From JAABUE01 sp037440925 (GTDB lineage Bacteria; Chloroflexota; Anaerolineae; Anaerolineales; Villigracilaceae): DNA of 64,000 nucleotides. The stretch covers positions 1 through 64,000 of the forward strand of contig JBBITF010000004.1 in NCBI GenBank assembly GCA_037440925.1, read 5' to 3'. The notes beneath the pieces are model-generated. The model ran no database searches. It was not told where the DNA came from and saw only the letters and a program-made list of their open reading frames with translations. Both the position numbers and the translations under genes were made by a program. This document shows, in pieces, positions 8,199 to 16,807 of the stretch (the first letter of the stretch is position 1; each line of letters opens with the position of its first letter).

Positions 8199-11100
8199 AT
8201 GTCCTTTGCCCACCTGCACGTCCACACCGAATACTCGCTCTTGGATGGCTTCTCGAACATCAAGAAGTTAGTCCAGCGCGTCAAAGAATTGGACATGCCG
8301 GCGGTTGCCATCACCGATCACGGCACCATGTTTGGGGTCATAGATTTCTACAACGCGGCCACAGCGGCGGGAGTCAAGCCGATTATCGGCATGGAAACCT
8401 ACATGGCCGCGCGCGGCATGAAAGACCGCGATGCCAAACTCGACCGCTCATCGTATCACCTGCTGTTGCTGGCCGAGAACGAGACCGGCTACAAGAACCT
8501 GCTCAAGATCGCCACAGCCGCGCAATTAGAGGGCTTCTACTACTACCCGCGCATTGATCATGAATTCCTGGCGGCCCATTCCGAGGGGCTGATCTGTACC
8601 AGCGGCTGCATGTCGGCAGAGATTCCAAGCGCCCTGCTAGAAGAAAACCCCCAAGAAGCCGTGCGGCGCATGAATTTCTATTACGATGTCTTTGGCCCAG
8701 AGCGTTTCTTCGTCGAACTCCAGCACCATAATATCAAGGAAATAACCGACCTGAACCGCCGCCTGGTAGAACTGGGCGCGCGCTATTCTGCCCGTTACCT
8801 GGCCACCAACGACGTGCATTATATCCAACCGTCCGACGCCAAGTTGCAAGACATTCTGCTCGCCATTCAGACCAATTCTCTGCTGTCCGACAAGGGCCGC
8901 ATGATGATGACGGACGACTCGTACTACCTGCGCACGCCCCAAGAAATGCAGCGACTGTTCGCTGAAGTGCCAGAGGCGCTCAGCAACACCTTATTGGTGG
9001 CCGAGCGCTGCAATGTTGACCTGTCGTTCAAAGGCTATCACCTGCCCGAGTTCGAAGTTCCAGCAGGCGAAACGCCCCAAACTTACCTGCGCCGCCTGTG
9101 CGAGGAAGGATTGCAGCGGCGCTACGGGCAACGCGCCAACAGCCAGCAAGTCCGCGAGCGGCTCGACTACGAATTGCGCGTCATCCATGACATGGGCTTT
9201 GACGCCTATTTCCTCATTGTATGGGATCTGTGCCGCCATGCCCGCCAGAGCGGCATCTGGTACAACGCGCGCGGCTCGGCAGCCGGCTCCATCGTGGCGT
9301 TCACCCTGGACATTACGCTGGTAGACCCTCTGGAGCATGACCTCATCTTCGAGCGCTTCCTCAACCCCGGCCGCATCGAAATGCCCGACATTGACCTGGA
9401 CTTCCAGGACGACCGCCGCGCCGAGATGCTGGAGTACTGCGCACGCAAGTACGGCGACGACAAGGTAGCCCAGATCATCACCTTTGGCACCATGGGCGCC
9501 AAGGCCGCCCTGCGCGACGTGGGCCGCGTGATGGACATTCCCCTGGCAGAAGTAGACCGCATTGCTAAGTTGGTGCCTTTTGTCTCCGGGCGCACCGTCA
9601 CCCTGCAAGAAGACGCCATGAAAGTGCCGGAGTTCAAACAACTCTACGACAGCGCCCCACACATCCGCGAACTGGTTGACCTGGCCATGGGCATGGAAGG
9701 CACCGTCCGCAATGCCGGGACGCACGCCGCCGGCGTAGTCATCTCTGACAAGCCGCTGACCGAATATCTGCCCCTGCACCGCCCGACTTCCAATTCAGAA
9801 GAGACGCCCATCAAGTCGGTCACACAGTTCGAGATGGGCGTCCTCAACAGCCTGGGTATGTTGAAGGTAGACTTCCTGGGGCTGGCTACCCTCACCACCA
9901 TGGCGCGCGCCTGCGACCTGATCCGGCAGCGGCATGGCGTAGATTACAACCTCGGCAACATCCCACTGGACGACCCCAAAGCCTTCAAATTACTCGGCGA
10001 CGGGCAGACGGCCGGCATCTTCCAGGTAGAAGGCAGCGGCATGACGCGCTGGCTGGTGCAGATGAAGCCTCAAAACCTGGATAACGTCATTGCCATGGTG
10101 GCGCTCTACCGCCCCGGCCCGATGCAGTTCATCCCCGATTACATCGCCCGCATGCACGGCGAAGCGGAAGTGGAGTACCGCCACGAGGCGCTGCGGCCCA
10201 TTTTCCAGGATACCTACGGCATCCCGGTCTACCAGGAACAGTTAATGAACGCGGCCGTCAAATTAGGCGGCTATACCCCCTCCGAAGCCGATGACTTGCG
10301 CAAAGCCATCTCCAAGAAGATTGCCGAAAAGCTCAAGAAACATCGCAGCAAGTTCGTCTCTGGCGCAGTCGCCAACGGCATCCCCGAAGAAACGGCCAAT
10401 CAAATTTTCACCGACTGGGAGGAGTTTGCCCGCTACGGCTTCAACAAATCGCACAGCGCCGATTATGGTGTGTTGGCGGTCCAAACTGCCTACCTGAAAG
10501 CCCATTACCCGGCCGAATACATGGCCGCGCTGCTCTCCGTCTCGCGCAACGACACGGCCAAGGTGGCCTTGTACGTGGCCGAAGCGCGCAGCATGGGCGT
10601 GCCGGTTCTTCCGCCCGACATCAACGTCTCTGGCTGGGACTTTACCATCGAGGATCAGGAAAGCGGTCCCGCCATTCGCTTCGGACTGGGCGCCATCAAA
10701 AATGTCGGCGAGGGCCCCATTAACCTCCTCCTCCAGGCGCGCGCCAACCTCCCCTTTGCTAGCCTGGATGACTTTGTACGCCGCGCCGACTTGCGCGCAG
10801 TGGGCAAACGTGCGCTGGAATGCCTGATCAAAGTCGGCGCGCTGGACGCCTTTGGCAACCGCGCCGCCCTGCTGGACGCACTCGACCGCATTGTAGCCGC
10901 CAGCAACGCCCATTTCCAGGCTGCGCGGGCCGGGCAGATGTCGCTCTTTGGCGTGGCTACCGGCGTTGCCGAGAACATTCAATTGCCCGAAGTGAACCAT
11001 GTAGACCGGCGCGAAATGCTCAACTGGGAACGCGAATTGATTGGTCTGTACATCTCCGACCATCCGCTTTCCGCCTACCAGGCCACCCTCAAGCAACTGG

Positions 11101-12214
11101 TCACCTATTTCTCCGGCCAGTTGCCTGAGGCCCAGCATGAGGAGAAAGTGCGCGTAGCCGGGCTGGTCACCAACATCCGCCCATACCAGACCAAGGCCGG
11201 CAAGCCGATGGGCTTCGTCACCATCGAAGACATTCAGGGCGTTATCGACCTGGTGTTGTTCTCGCGACCGTGGGGCCAGTTTTCGAGCCTTTTGACGGTT
11301 GGCGAGATCATCATCGTCGAAGGCAAGGTGGACGCCAACAGCAGCCCGCCCAAGATCCTGGTGGACAATGTGATGACAGACTTTGCGCTCAAGGTTTCTG
11401 CGGACGAAGCCCACCTGCCGCCTCCGACTACGCCTGTACCTGCTTCCGTTCCCCAATCTATTTCCCCGCCTGTGGGACGGGATTCCATCCCGTCCCNNNN
11501 NNNNNNNNNNNNNNNNNNNNNNNNNNNNNNNNNNNNNNNNNNNNNNNNNNNNNNNNNNNNNNNNNNNNNNNNNNNNNNNNNNNNNNNNNNNNNNNNCCGC
11601 CTGTGGGACGGGATTCCATCCCGTCCCTTGCCCAGCCGGCCTCGCCGTCCTACGACGCCGGCTGGGAGGACGATGGCCCGCCGCCTCCCGAAGCCTTCCC
11701 GCCTGGCTGGGAGCAGGCCTGGCAGCCATCTTTCGAGGCGGCAGAATTGGCCGCCCGCCCCGAACCTGTGACGCAGCAAGGCGCTTCTTTGCCCCCGGCG
11801 CCGCAGAACGCGCCAGCAGCCGAGGCAGAGGCCGATATAACGGAAGCAGGCAGCGGGTCCGAAAATGAAGCGGAGATGGGCGTTCAGGCGGCCCTGCCTC
11901 CCATCCGTCTGCCTTCGCTGTATGTCCCCGTCTCTCAGGCAGAAAGCGGTCAGCGGCCGCCTCAGCAATTGACCATCTTGCTGCGCCCTACCGGCGACCG
12001 CGAGCGAGATAAGCGCCGCATCAAGGCCTTGCATGGTACGCTGATCTCGTTCCACGGGCGCGACCGCTTCAGTTTCCAAATTTTTGAAGGCGGCAAGGGT
12101 CACTTGATTGACTTTCCTAACGATACCACGCGGGTTTGCCCTGAAATGTTGGAACGACTGAAGAAACTGATGGGGGAGGAAAGTTGGCGCGTGGAAGAGA
12201 TTGCGTTCCAATAA
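8199..12214 (+). CDS. dnaE: DNA polymerase III alpha subunit
   Basis: Replicative polymerase. The N-terminal PHP domain (HLHVHTEYSLLDG, ITDHGTMFG, NDVHY) keeps its metal ligands by eye. The palm carries PDIDLDF with Asp397 and Asp399, and KVDFLG with Asp558. It is followed by finger, HhH and OB-fold regions, then a Pro/Ala-rich linker and a C-terminal domain ending WRVEEIAFQ. The 100-N gap at 11497-11596 creates an apparent frameshift. Both flanks hold the same 31 nt, and collapsing that overlap (removing 131 nt) rejoins the frames exactly, giving about 1294 aa. Without this correction the ORF would end wrongly at 11771. The palindromic repeat at the gap is translated (PPVGRDSIPS) inside the linker. 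Confidence 0.93.
11466..11627. other. 100-N assembly gap flanked by identical 31-nt palindromic repeats
   Basis: Ns occupy 11497-11596. The 31 nt before (11466-11496) equal the 31 nt after (11597-11627). Each contains a perfect hairpin, GGGACGGGAT then TCC then ATCCCGTCCC. Both flanks are read in the same codon phase. The simplest reading is one copy at an unmerged contig overlap, so the Ns probably do not represent missing DNA. Confidence 0.9.
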
Positions 12215-12275
12215 CCGTCCAACGTAGCGGGCTCAAGAGGTAAGGCGCGGCCCTGCGCCTGCGGAGGATTTTCCT

Positions 12276-14243
12276 ATGAAACGATTGATCTTTCTTTCGA
12301 CGATGCTTGCTGTCCTGAGCGCTTGCGCTTCTGCCCCCACGCTGACGCCGATACCGCCTGCGGCAACCGCAACGCTCGAAAGTGCGCCCCCACAGCGGGA
12401 AGATACCACAGCCTTGCTGAAACGCTTGGGCGGCTACCCTTGCCCAGATAGCGCTTTCACCTGCGTAGATGTGACCGTTCCGCTCGATCATTTCGACGCC
12501 CAGGCAAGCCGCACTACCAAGGTCGTTTTTGGCGTCTTGCCGGCCAGCGGCGAGCGCAAGGGGATGTTTGTGACGGTGATTGGCGGCCCAGGCGGTTCGG
12601 GATTGTTGCGCGCCGACGACTATACGTCTACTTTCGACCCCTCCATCCCTGAACATTTCGATGTGGTCTTCTTCGACCAGCGGGGAGTCAACCTGTCGGG
12701 CGGGTTGCAATGCACTGCCGCGGCGGCGGCGTTCTATCGCGCAGACTGGGACGCCAGCACGCCGGCCAGCGAGGAGAATTTGCTAGATTCCGCCCAAACC
12801 TTTGCCGAAGCGTGCGTGGCCGAAATGGGCCATCCCGACATCCTGCCTTACATGGACACAAAGCAAGCCGTAGAAGACCTGGAAGCCTTCCGTCAGTTGA
12901 TGGGGGAGGAGAAATTCTGGCTATATGGCGAGAGTTATGGCACGCAGTTTGCCCAAACCTATGCCGCCGCTCATCCCGACCGATTGGCCGGTCTCATCCT
13001 GGATGGCACGGTAGACCTGACCCTGACAGATACAGACTTTCTTGTAGGGCAGGCGCAAGCCTTCGACCAGACGCTGATGGCTACCCTGAAGGCTTGCAAC
13101 GCCGATGAACGCTGCGCCGCCGATATGGGCGGCGATGCTCTAGCCGCCTACGATGCATTGGCAAGCCGTTTGAAAGAGTCGCCCTTGTCGTTCGACTTTC
13201 CGCTGGTCGCGGGGGGCGTTTCACGGCGCACATTCACGTTTGCCGATTTGGAGACAGCCGCCTCCAGTTTTCTGTATTCCGAGACCGAGCGTATGATTTT
13301 CCTGCGGGCATTGGCGGCCTACGCGCGGGACAAGAACCTGATACCGTTGGCGCGCATACTCTACAACGCGCTCGTCTTGGACCCCGAGACAGAGGCGGCC
13401 ATCCCAGACCCCTCCTACTCCGACGCGGTGTACTACGCCGTCACTTGCCGCGATTATGCTCTGCCCGGCAAAACGCCAGAAGAGCGCGCCCTGGGCTTTA
13501 TGCGAGCCGGAGACCTAATAGATAGTTTGCCGCACATGGCCTCCGTTTTTTATGGCGATCTGCCATGTGCCTTCTGGCCCTATCCCCAAACTGACTTATC
13601 TCGCCCGGCGGCTTTGCAGGCTGAAGGTGTCCCCACCCTGGTGTTGAACGCTACCGCCGACCCGGCCACGCCCTATTCCAATGCCCAGGCCGTGTATTCC
13701 AGGCTGGCCGATGGCTATCTGGTGACAGAAACTGGCGGGCCGCATGTTATCTTTGGGTGGGGAAACATCTGCGTAGATAGCCTGGTAACGGAATTTCTGG
13801 TAAACGATGAGTTGCCCGCAGACCGTGAAACCGTGTGCGAGGGTGAAGTCATCAGTCTATACGAGCCACCATCGCCGCTAGAGGCAGCCTCCTTCGAAAA
13901 TCCGCTCCAGGCGTTTGCCTCGCTGGACAAAGAACTCTATTACTTGCCAGAATATTACTATTGGGATTATGAGACTCCTACTACGGTTGCCTGTCCCTTT
14001 GGCGGGACGTTGACCTTCGAAGCCACAGAAGCAGGCGAAGCCTTCGAACTGAAGGAATGCGCTTTTTCCAAAGGCTTCGTGATGAGCGGGCAAGGGGAAT
14101 ACCCTTATGAGGAAGGAACGTTTACGCTGGATGTGCGCGTCAGCGGACTGGCCGATGGCGCGCTGGTGTACACACGGGATGCAGAGTGGAACTTACACGT
14201 TACGGGCGAGTATGCCGGCCAGGCCGTTGATCTTTCAGAATAA
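12276..14243 (+). CDS. Secreted alpha/beta-hydrolase lipoprotein, tripeptidyl-aminopeptidase (TAP) type
   Basis: 655 aa. A lipoprotein signal peptide ends at LSAC (Cys17), followed by a Thr/Pro/Ala linker. The core is an S33-type alpha/beta hydrolase: oxyanion region GGPGGSG, nucleophile GESYG (Ser220), an Asp in NATADPATPY and a His in TGGPHVIFGWGN, with a TAP-like C-terminal lid. About 130 further residues form a beta-rich C-terminal domain of unknown role. The likely job is release of N-terminal peptides from imported or environmental oligopeptides at the outer face of the membrane. GCGGAGGA precedes the start. Peptidase against esterase activity cannot be separated by motif alone. Confidence 0.85.
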   Translation: MKRLIFLSTMLAVLSACASAPTLTPIPPAATATLESAPPQREDTTALLKRLGGYPCPDSAFTCVDVTVPLDHFDAQASRTTKVVFGVLPASGERKGMFVTVIGGPGGSGLLRADDYTSTFDPSIPEHFDVVFFDQRGVNLSGGLQCTAAAAAFYRADWDASTPASEENLLDSAQTFAEACVAEMGHPDILPYMDTKQAVEDLEAFRQLMGEEKFWLYGESYGTQFAQTYAAAHPDRLAGLILDGTVDLTLTDTDFLVGQAQAFDQTLMATLKACNADERCAADMGGDALAAYDALASRLKESPLSFDFPLVAGGVSRRTFTFADLETAASSFLYSETERMIFLRALAAYARDKNLIPLARILYNALVLDPETEAAIPDPSYSDAVYYAVTCRDYALPGKTPEERALGFMRAGDLIDSLPHMASVFYGDLPCAFWPYPQTDLSRPAALQAEGVPTLVLNATADPATPYSNAQAVYSRLADGYLVTETGGPHVIFGWGNICVDSLVTEFLVNDELPADRETVCEGEVISLYEPPSPLEAASFENPLQAFASLDKELYYLPEYYYWDYETPTTVACPFGGTLTFEATEAGEAFELKECAFSKGFVMSGQGEYPYEEGTFTLDVRVSGLADGALVYTRDAEWNLHVTGEYAGQAVDLSE

Positions 14244-14318
14244 TATTTTCCGTACCCTGAATGCTGCCACATCTCGTGTGACCGCTTATAAAGTCAAGCA
14301 AGTGTTGTACAACAAAAA

Positions 14319-14343
14319 CCTGCCCACACAGCAGGGGGGCAGG
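14319..14343. terminator. Possible weak bidirectional terminator between convergent genes
   Basis: Hairpin CCTGCCC/GGGCAGG with an 11-nt loop. It has A-rich sequence on the left and GTGTTT on the right, in the gap between the TAP-type peptidase and the SDR on the opposite strand. Confidence 0.35.
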
Positions 14344-14370
14344 GTGTTTGGAGGAAAATACCATTTTCCT

Positions 14371-15144
14371 TTACTCGGTACTCAGCCTGGCCGTTGCGCC
14401 GCCGTCTACGACCAGCGCCTGACCGGTCATGAAAGAAGACTGTTCGGTATCGGCCAAAAAATAGATGGCCTGGGCAATTTCTTCCGGTTTCCCTACTTTG
14501 CCGCTGACCGTTTTACGCGCCAGATTGTCGAGGCGTTCCTGCACATTGCCACCGCCCACATGCCCGCGTCCGAGACCGGCGCGCAGCATGGGCGTGTCAA
14601 CCGCGCCCGGTAAGATGGCATTGACACGGATGGCATCGGGCGCGAATTCGATGGCCATGGCGCGCGTCAAGGCCAGCAATCCGCCTTTGCTGGCGGCGTA
14701 GGCGGCAATGTTGGCCGAGGTCTGAATAGCATGGACAGAGGAGACATTGACGATGGCCCCTCCTCCGCGCGCTTTGAGCAAGGGATAAGCCAATTTGACG
14801 CCCAGAAAAACCGAGCGCAGGTTGGCCGCCATGACCGCATCCCACTCTTCGACGGTTGTCTCTACCAGAGGCTTGGCAATTTGTAAAGCAGCATTATTGA
14901 CCAACGCATCCAAACTATCGGTAAACTCGCGGGCTTGGGCAAAGATAGCCTCTAACTCTTCACCGCGCGAGATGTCGGCCTGGATGAACAAGCCGCCGGC
15001 AGGGAACCCCTCCCCAAACGGGGCGCGGTCTACGCCCAGCACACGCCAGCCCCTTTCGGCAAACAAAGCCACCGTAGCGCGGCCGATGCCGCCGGCGGCG
15101 CCCGTAATGAGCATACTTTTGGAAGCAGAAGGGAAATCACTCAT
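14371..15144 (-). CDS. SDR family oxidoreductase
   Basis: 257-aa classical short-chain dehydrogenase. It has TGAAGGIG for the NAD(P) diphosphate, an Asp after strand 2 (VDRAPF) favouring NAD(H), NNAA (active-site Asn support), VNVSSVHA and YAASKGG with catalytic Tyr and Lys, and the C-terminal MTGQALVVDGG typical of FabG-like members. The substrate cannot be read from the sequence. It is divergent from the M1-like peptidase gene at 15338, with an 8-bp repeat array between the two starts that could serve as operator for either. TTATTATAA upstream may be its promoter box. Confidence 0.85.
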   Translation of the reverse strand: MSDFPSASKSMLITGAAGGIGRATVALFAERGWRVLGVDRAPFGEGFPAGGLFIQADISRGEELEAIFAQAREFTDSLDALVNNAALQIAKPLVETTVEEWDAVMAANLRSVFLGVKLAYPLLKARGGGAIVNVSSVHAIQTSANIAAYAASKGGLLALTRAMAIEFAPDAIRVNAILPGAVDTPMLRAGLGRGHVGGGNVQERLDNLARKTVSGKVGKPEEIAQAIYFLADTEQSSFMTGQALVVDGGATARLSTE

Positions 15145-15218
15145 ACAGTAAGTAACCGTAACTGCCTATCTTTATTATAACAACAATACCCTAACTCGAA
15201 CGAGCCGAAACCGGCATA

Positions 15219-15266
15219 AAGTACATAAGTACACACGTATACACGTATACAAGTATACAAGTATTG
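15219..15266. repeat. Six-unit 8-bp iteron-like tandem repeat
   Basis: Units: AAGTACAT, AAGTACAC, ACGTATAC, ACGTATAC, AAGTATAC, AAGTATTG. The consensus is AMGTAYAC, with an embedded palindrome GTATAC in the middle units. It lies in the 193-nt region between two divergent genes. An 8-bp period is close to one helical turn less two bases, so it is more like a slippage array than a classical operator, though DNA binding by a multimeric regulator is possible. Confidence 0.85.
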
Positions 15267-15279
15267 TGCCTTTCGAGTT

Positions 15280-15291
15280 CAAGAATTCTTG
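15280..15291. promoter_or_regulatory. 12-bp perfect palindrome, candidate operator
   Basis: CAAGAATTCTTG, just downstream of the 8-bp repeat array and about 35 nt before the -10 box of the M1-like gene. The flanking words TTGTGC (15264) and GCACAA (15291) are also complementary. Operator function is inference from position and symmetry. Confidence 0.4.
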
Positions 15292-15325
15292 CACAAAAAA
15301 CAAGAATTTCAGCGGCCTGCCGCGC

Positions 15326-15331
15326 TATAAT
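15326..15331 (+). promoter_or_regulatory. -10 box TATAAT of a leaderless gene
   Basis: TATAAT with six bases (AGCGCC) to the ATG at 15338. Transcription would begin at or next to the A of the start codon. Confidence 0.65.
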
Positions 15332-15337
15332 AGCGCC

Positions 15338-16804
15338 ATGCGAAAAATAAGCCCCAGCCTGCTTATCCTCCTTTTGGCTATCCTCGCCTCGTGCGCGTCC
15401 CCTGCGCCTGCCCCGACGGCCTCGCCTGCCCTCCCAACCGCCCTGCCGCCGACCGAAACCGCCCTCCCCCCAACTGAACAGCCCACAGCCACATCCATCC
15501 CTGCGCCAGAACGAGCCAGGTACACGCTTAACGTTGCGCTCGACTACGCCGCCAAGACCGTCCGCGCGGACGAGAGCATCCTCTACCCCAACCACAGCGG
15601 CGAAGCGCTCGCCAGCCTGGTGCTGGCAGTCGTCCCCAACCTGTGGACGGGCGGCTTCACATTGACCGGCCTGAGCATAGACGGCGCGCCCGTCAGCGCC
15701 TACACCCTGCAAGGTCAGAGGCTGGAAATTGCCCTGCCTGCTCCGCTCGCGCCAGAAGAGACGCTCACCCTCTCGCTTCAATTTAGCCTGGCGCTGCCCT
15801 TTGCCGAACAGCAAGACCCCAGCCTGGAACGCCCGCGCATCTACGGCTATACCGCCCGCCAGGTCAACCTGGTGAACTGGTACCCGTTCATCGTCCCATA
15901 CGAAGCGGGGACGGGCTGGGTCTTGCACGATCCCTGGTACTACGGCGAGCATCTGGTCTACGAGGCCGCCGACTACGAAGTCAACCTGAAAACCGACCCC
16001 GGCGTGGTGGTGGCCGCCAGCGGATTCGCGGAACAGGGCGGCGAATTCACCCGTTACAGCCTCACCGCCGGGCGGGCCTTCGTCCTCTCGGCCAGCCCGG
16101 AATTCCAGACCGTCAGCGCCCAGGTCGGCGATGTGACGGTCTCCAGTTACTACTTTCCCTTCTATGAGAAACCTGGCCAGGCAGTGCTGGATGTCAGCGT
16201 AAAAGCGGTACAGTTATACAGCCAGCGCTTCGGACCCTACCCACATAAAACCTTAGCCGCCGTGATGGGTGACTTCAATGACGGCATGGAATATTCGGCC
16301 TTCTATTTCCTGCCGCGCGATTTCTACAACTTGTACGACGGCACGCCTCAAAACTACCTGACCTTTGTTGCCGCGCACGAGACCGCCCATCAATGGTGGT
16401 TCGAGCGTGTTGCCAATGATCAGGCACTGCATCCCTGGCTGGACGAATCACTGTGTAACTACAGCGAGCGTTTGTATTACGAAGCCTATCATCCCGAATT
16501 GGTTTCCTGGTGGTGGCCTTATCGCATGTACTACTACGACCCATCCGCCAAAATGGATATTCGGATATACGAGGGGGCCGGCTTCCAGCCTTACACCAAC
16601 GCGACCTACTTCCGCGGCGCGCACTTCCTCGAAGACCTGCGCGCGCGCATCGGCGACGAAGCCTTCTTCGCCTTCCTGCAAGATTACCAGGCACAACTGA
16701 ACGGCAAGATCGCCAAACCGCAGGACTTCTTTGCCATACTACGCCAGCACACCAGCGTGGACTTCTCCGACCTGATCACCGCCTACTTCGCCAACCCTTA
16801 TTAG
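15338..16804 (+). CDS. M1-like zinc metallopeptidase lipoprotein (first of tandem pair)
   Basis: 488 aa from ATG 15338. This start is preferred over 15266 because it begins the signal peptide and sits six bases after TATAAT. The lipobox is ILASC. A Pro/Thr linker leads to an aminopeptidase-N-like beta domain, then the gluzincin motif HETAH (His347, Glu348, His351) followed after 18 residues by Glu370 in WLDES. Length is shorter than classical M1 enzymes: the C-terminal helical array is reduced. It is likely an outer-face aminopeptidase. The GAMEN exopeptidase motif is not obvious (FNDGMEYSAF occupies the place), so M1-like is safer than aminopeptidase. The next gene is a paralogue. Confidence 0.85.
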   Translation: MRKISPSLLILLLAILASCASPAPAPTASPALPTALPPTETALPPTEQPTATSIPAPERARYTLNVALDYAAKTVRADESILYPNHSGEALASLVLAVVPNLWTGGFTLTGLSIDGAPVSAYTLQGQRLEIALPAPLAPEETLTLSLQFSLALPFAEQQDPSLERPRIYGYTARQVNLVNWYPFIVPYEAGTGWVLHDPWYYGEHLVYEAADYEVNLKTDPGVVVAASGFAEQGGEFTRYSLTAGRAFVLSASPEFQTVSAQVGDVTVSSYYFPFYEKPGQAVLDVSVKAVQLYSQRFGPYPHKTLAAVMGDFNDGMEYSAFYFLPRDFYNLYDGTPQNYLTFVAAHETAHQWWFERVANDQALHPWLDESLCNYSERLYYEAYHPELVSWWWPYRMYYYDPSAKMDIRIYEGAGFQPYTNATYFRGAHFLEDLRARIGDEAFFAFLQDYQAQLNGKIAKPQDFFAILRQHTSVDFSDLITAYFANPY

Positions 16805-16807
16805 TCA

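Noticed and set aside
11497..11596. dnaE as a split or frameshifted pseudogene
   Set aside because: Frame is restored exactly when the duplicated 31 nt at the gap are merged, and the catalytic residues are intact.
10263..11729. 488-aa open frame on the - strand
   Set aside because: It is the antisense shadow of dnaE, passes through the N gap and has no recognisable domain. High GC gives long antisense frames throughout this window.
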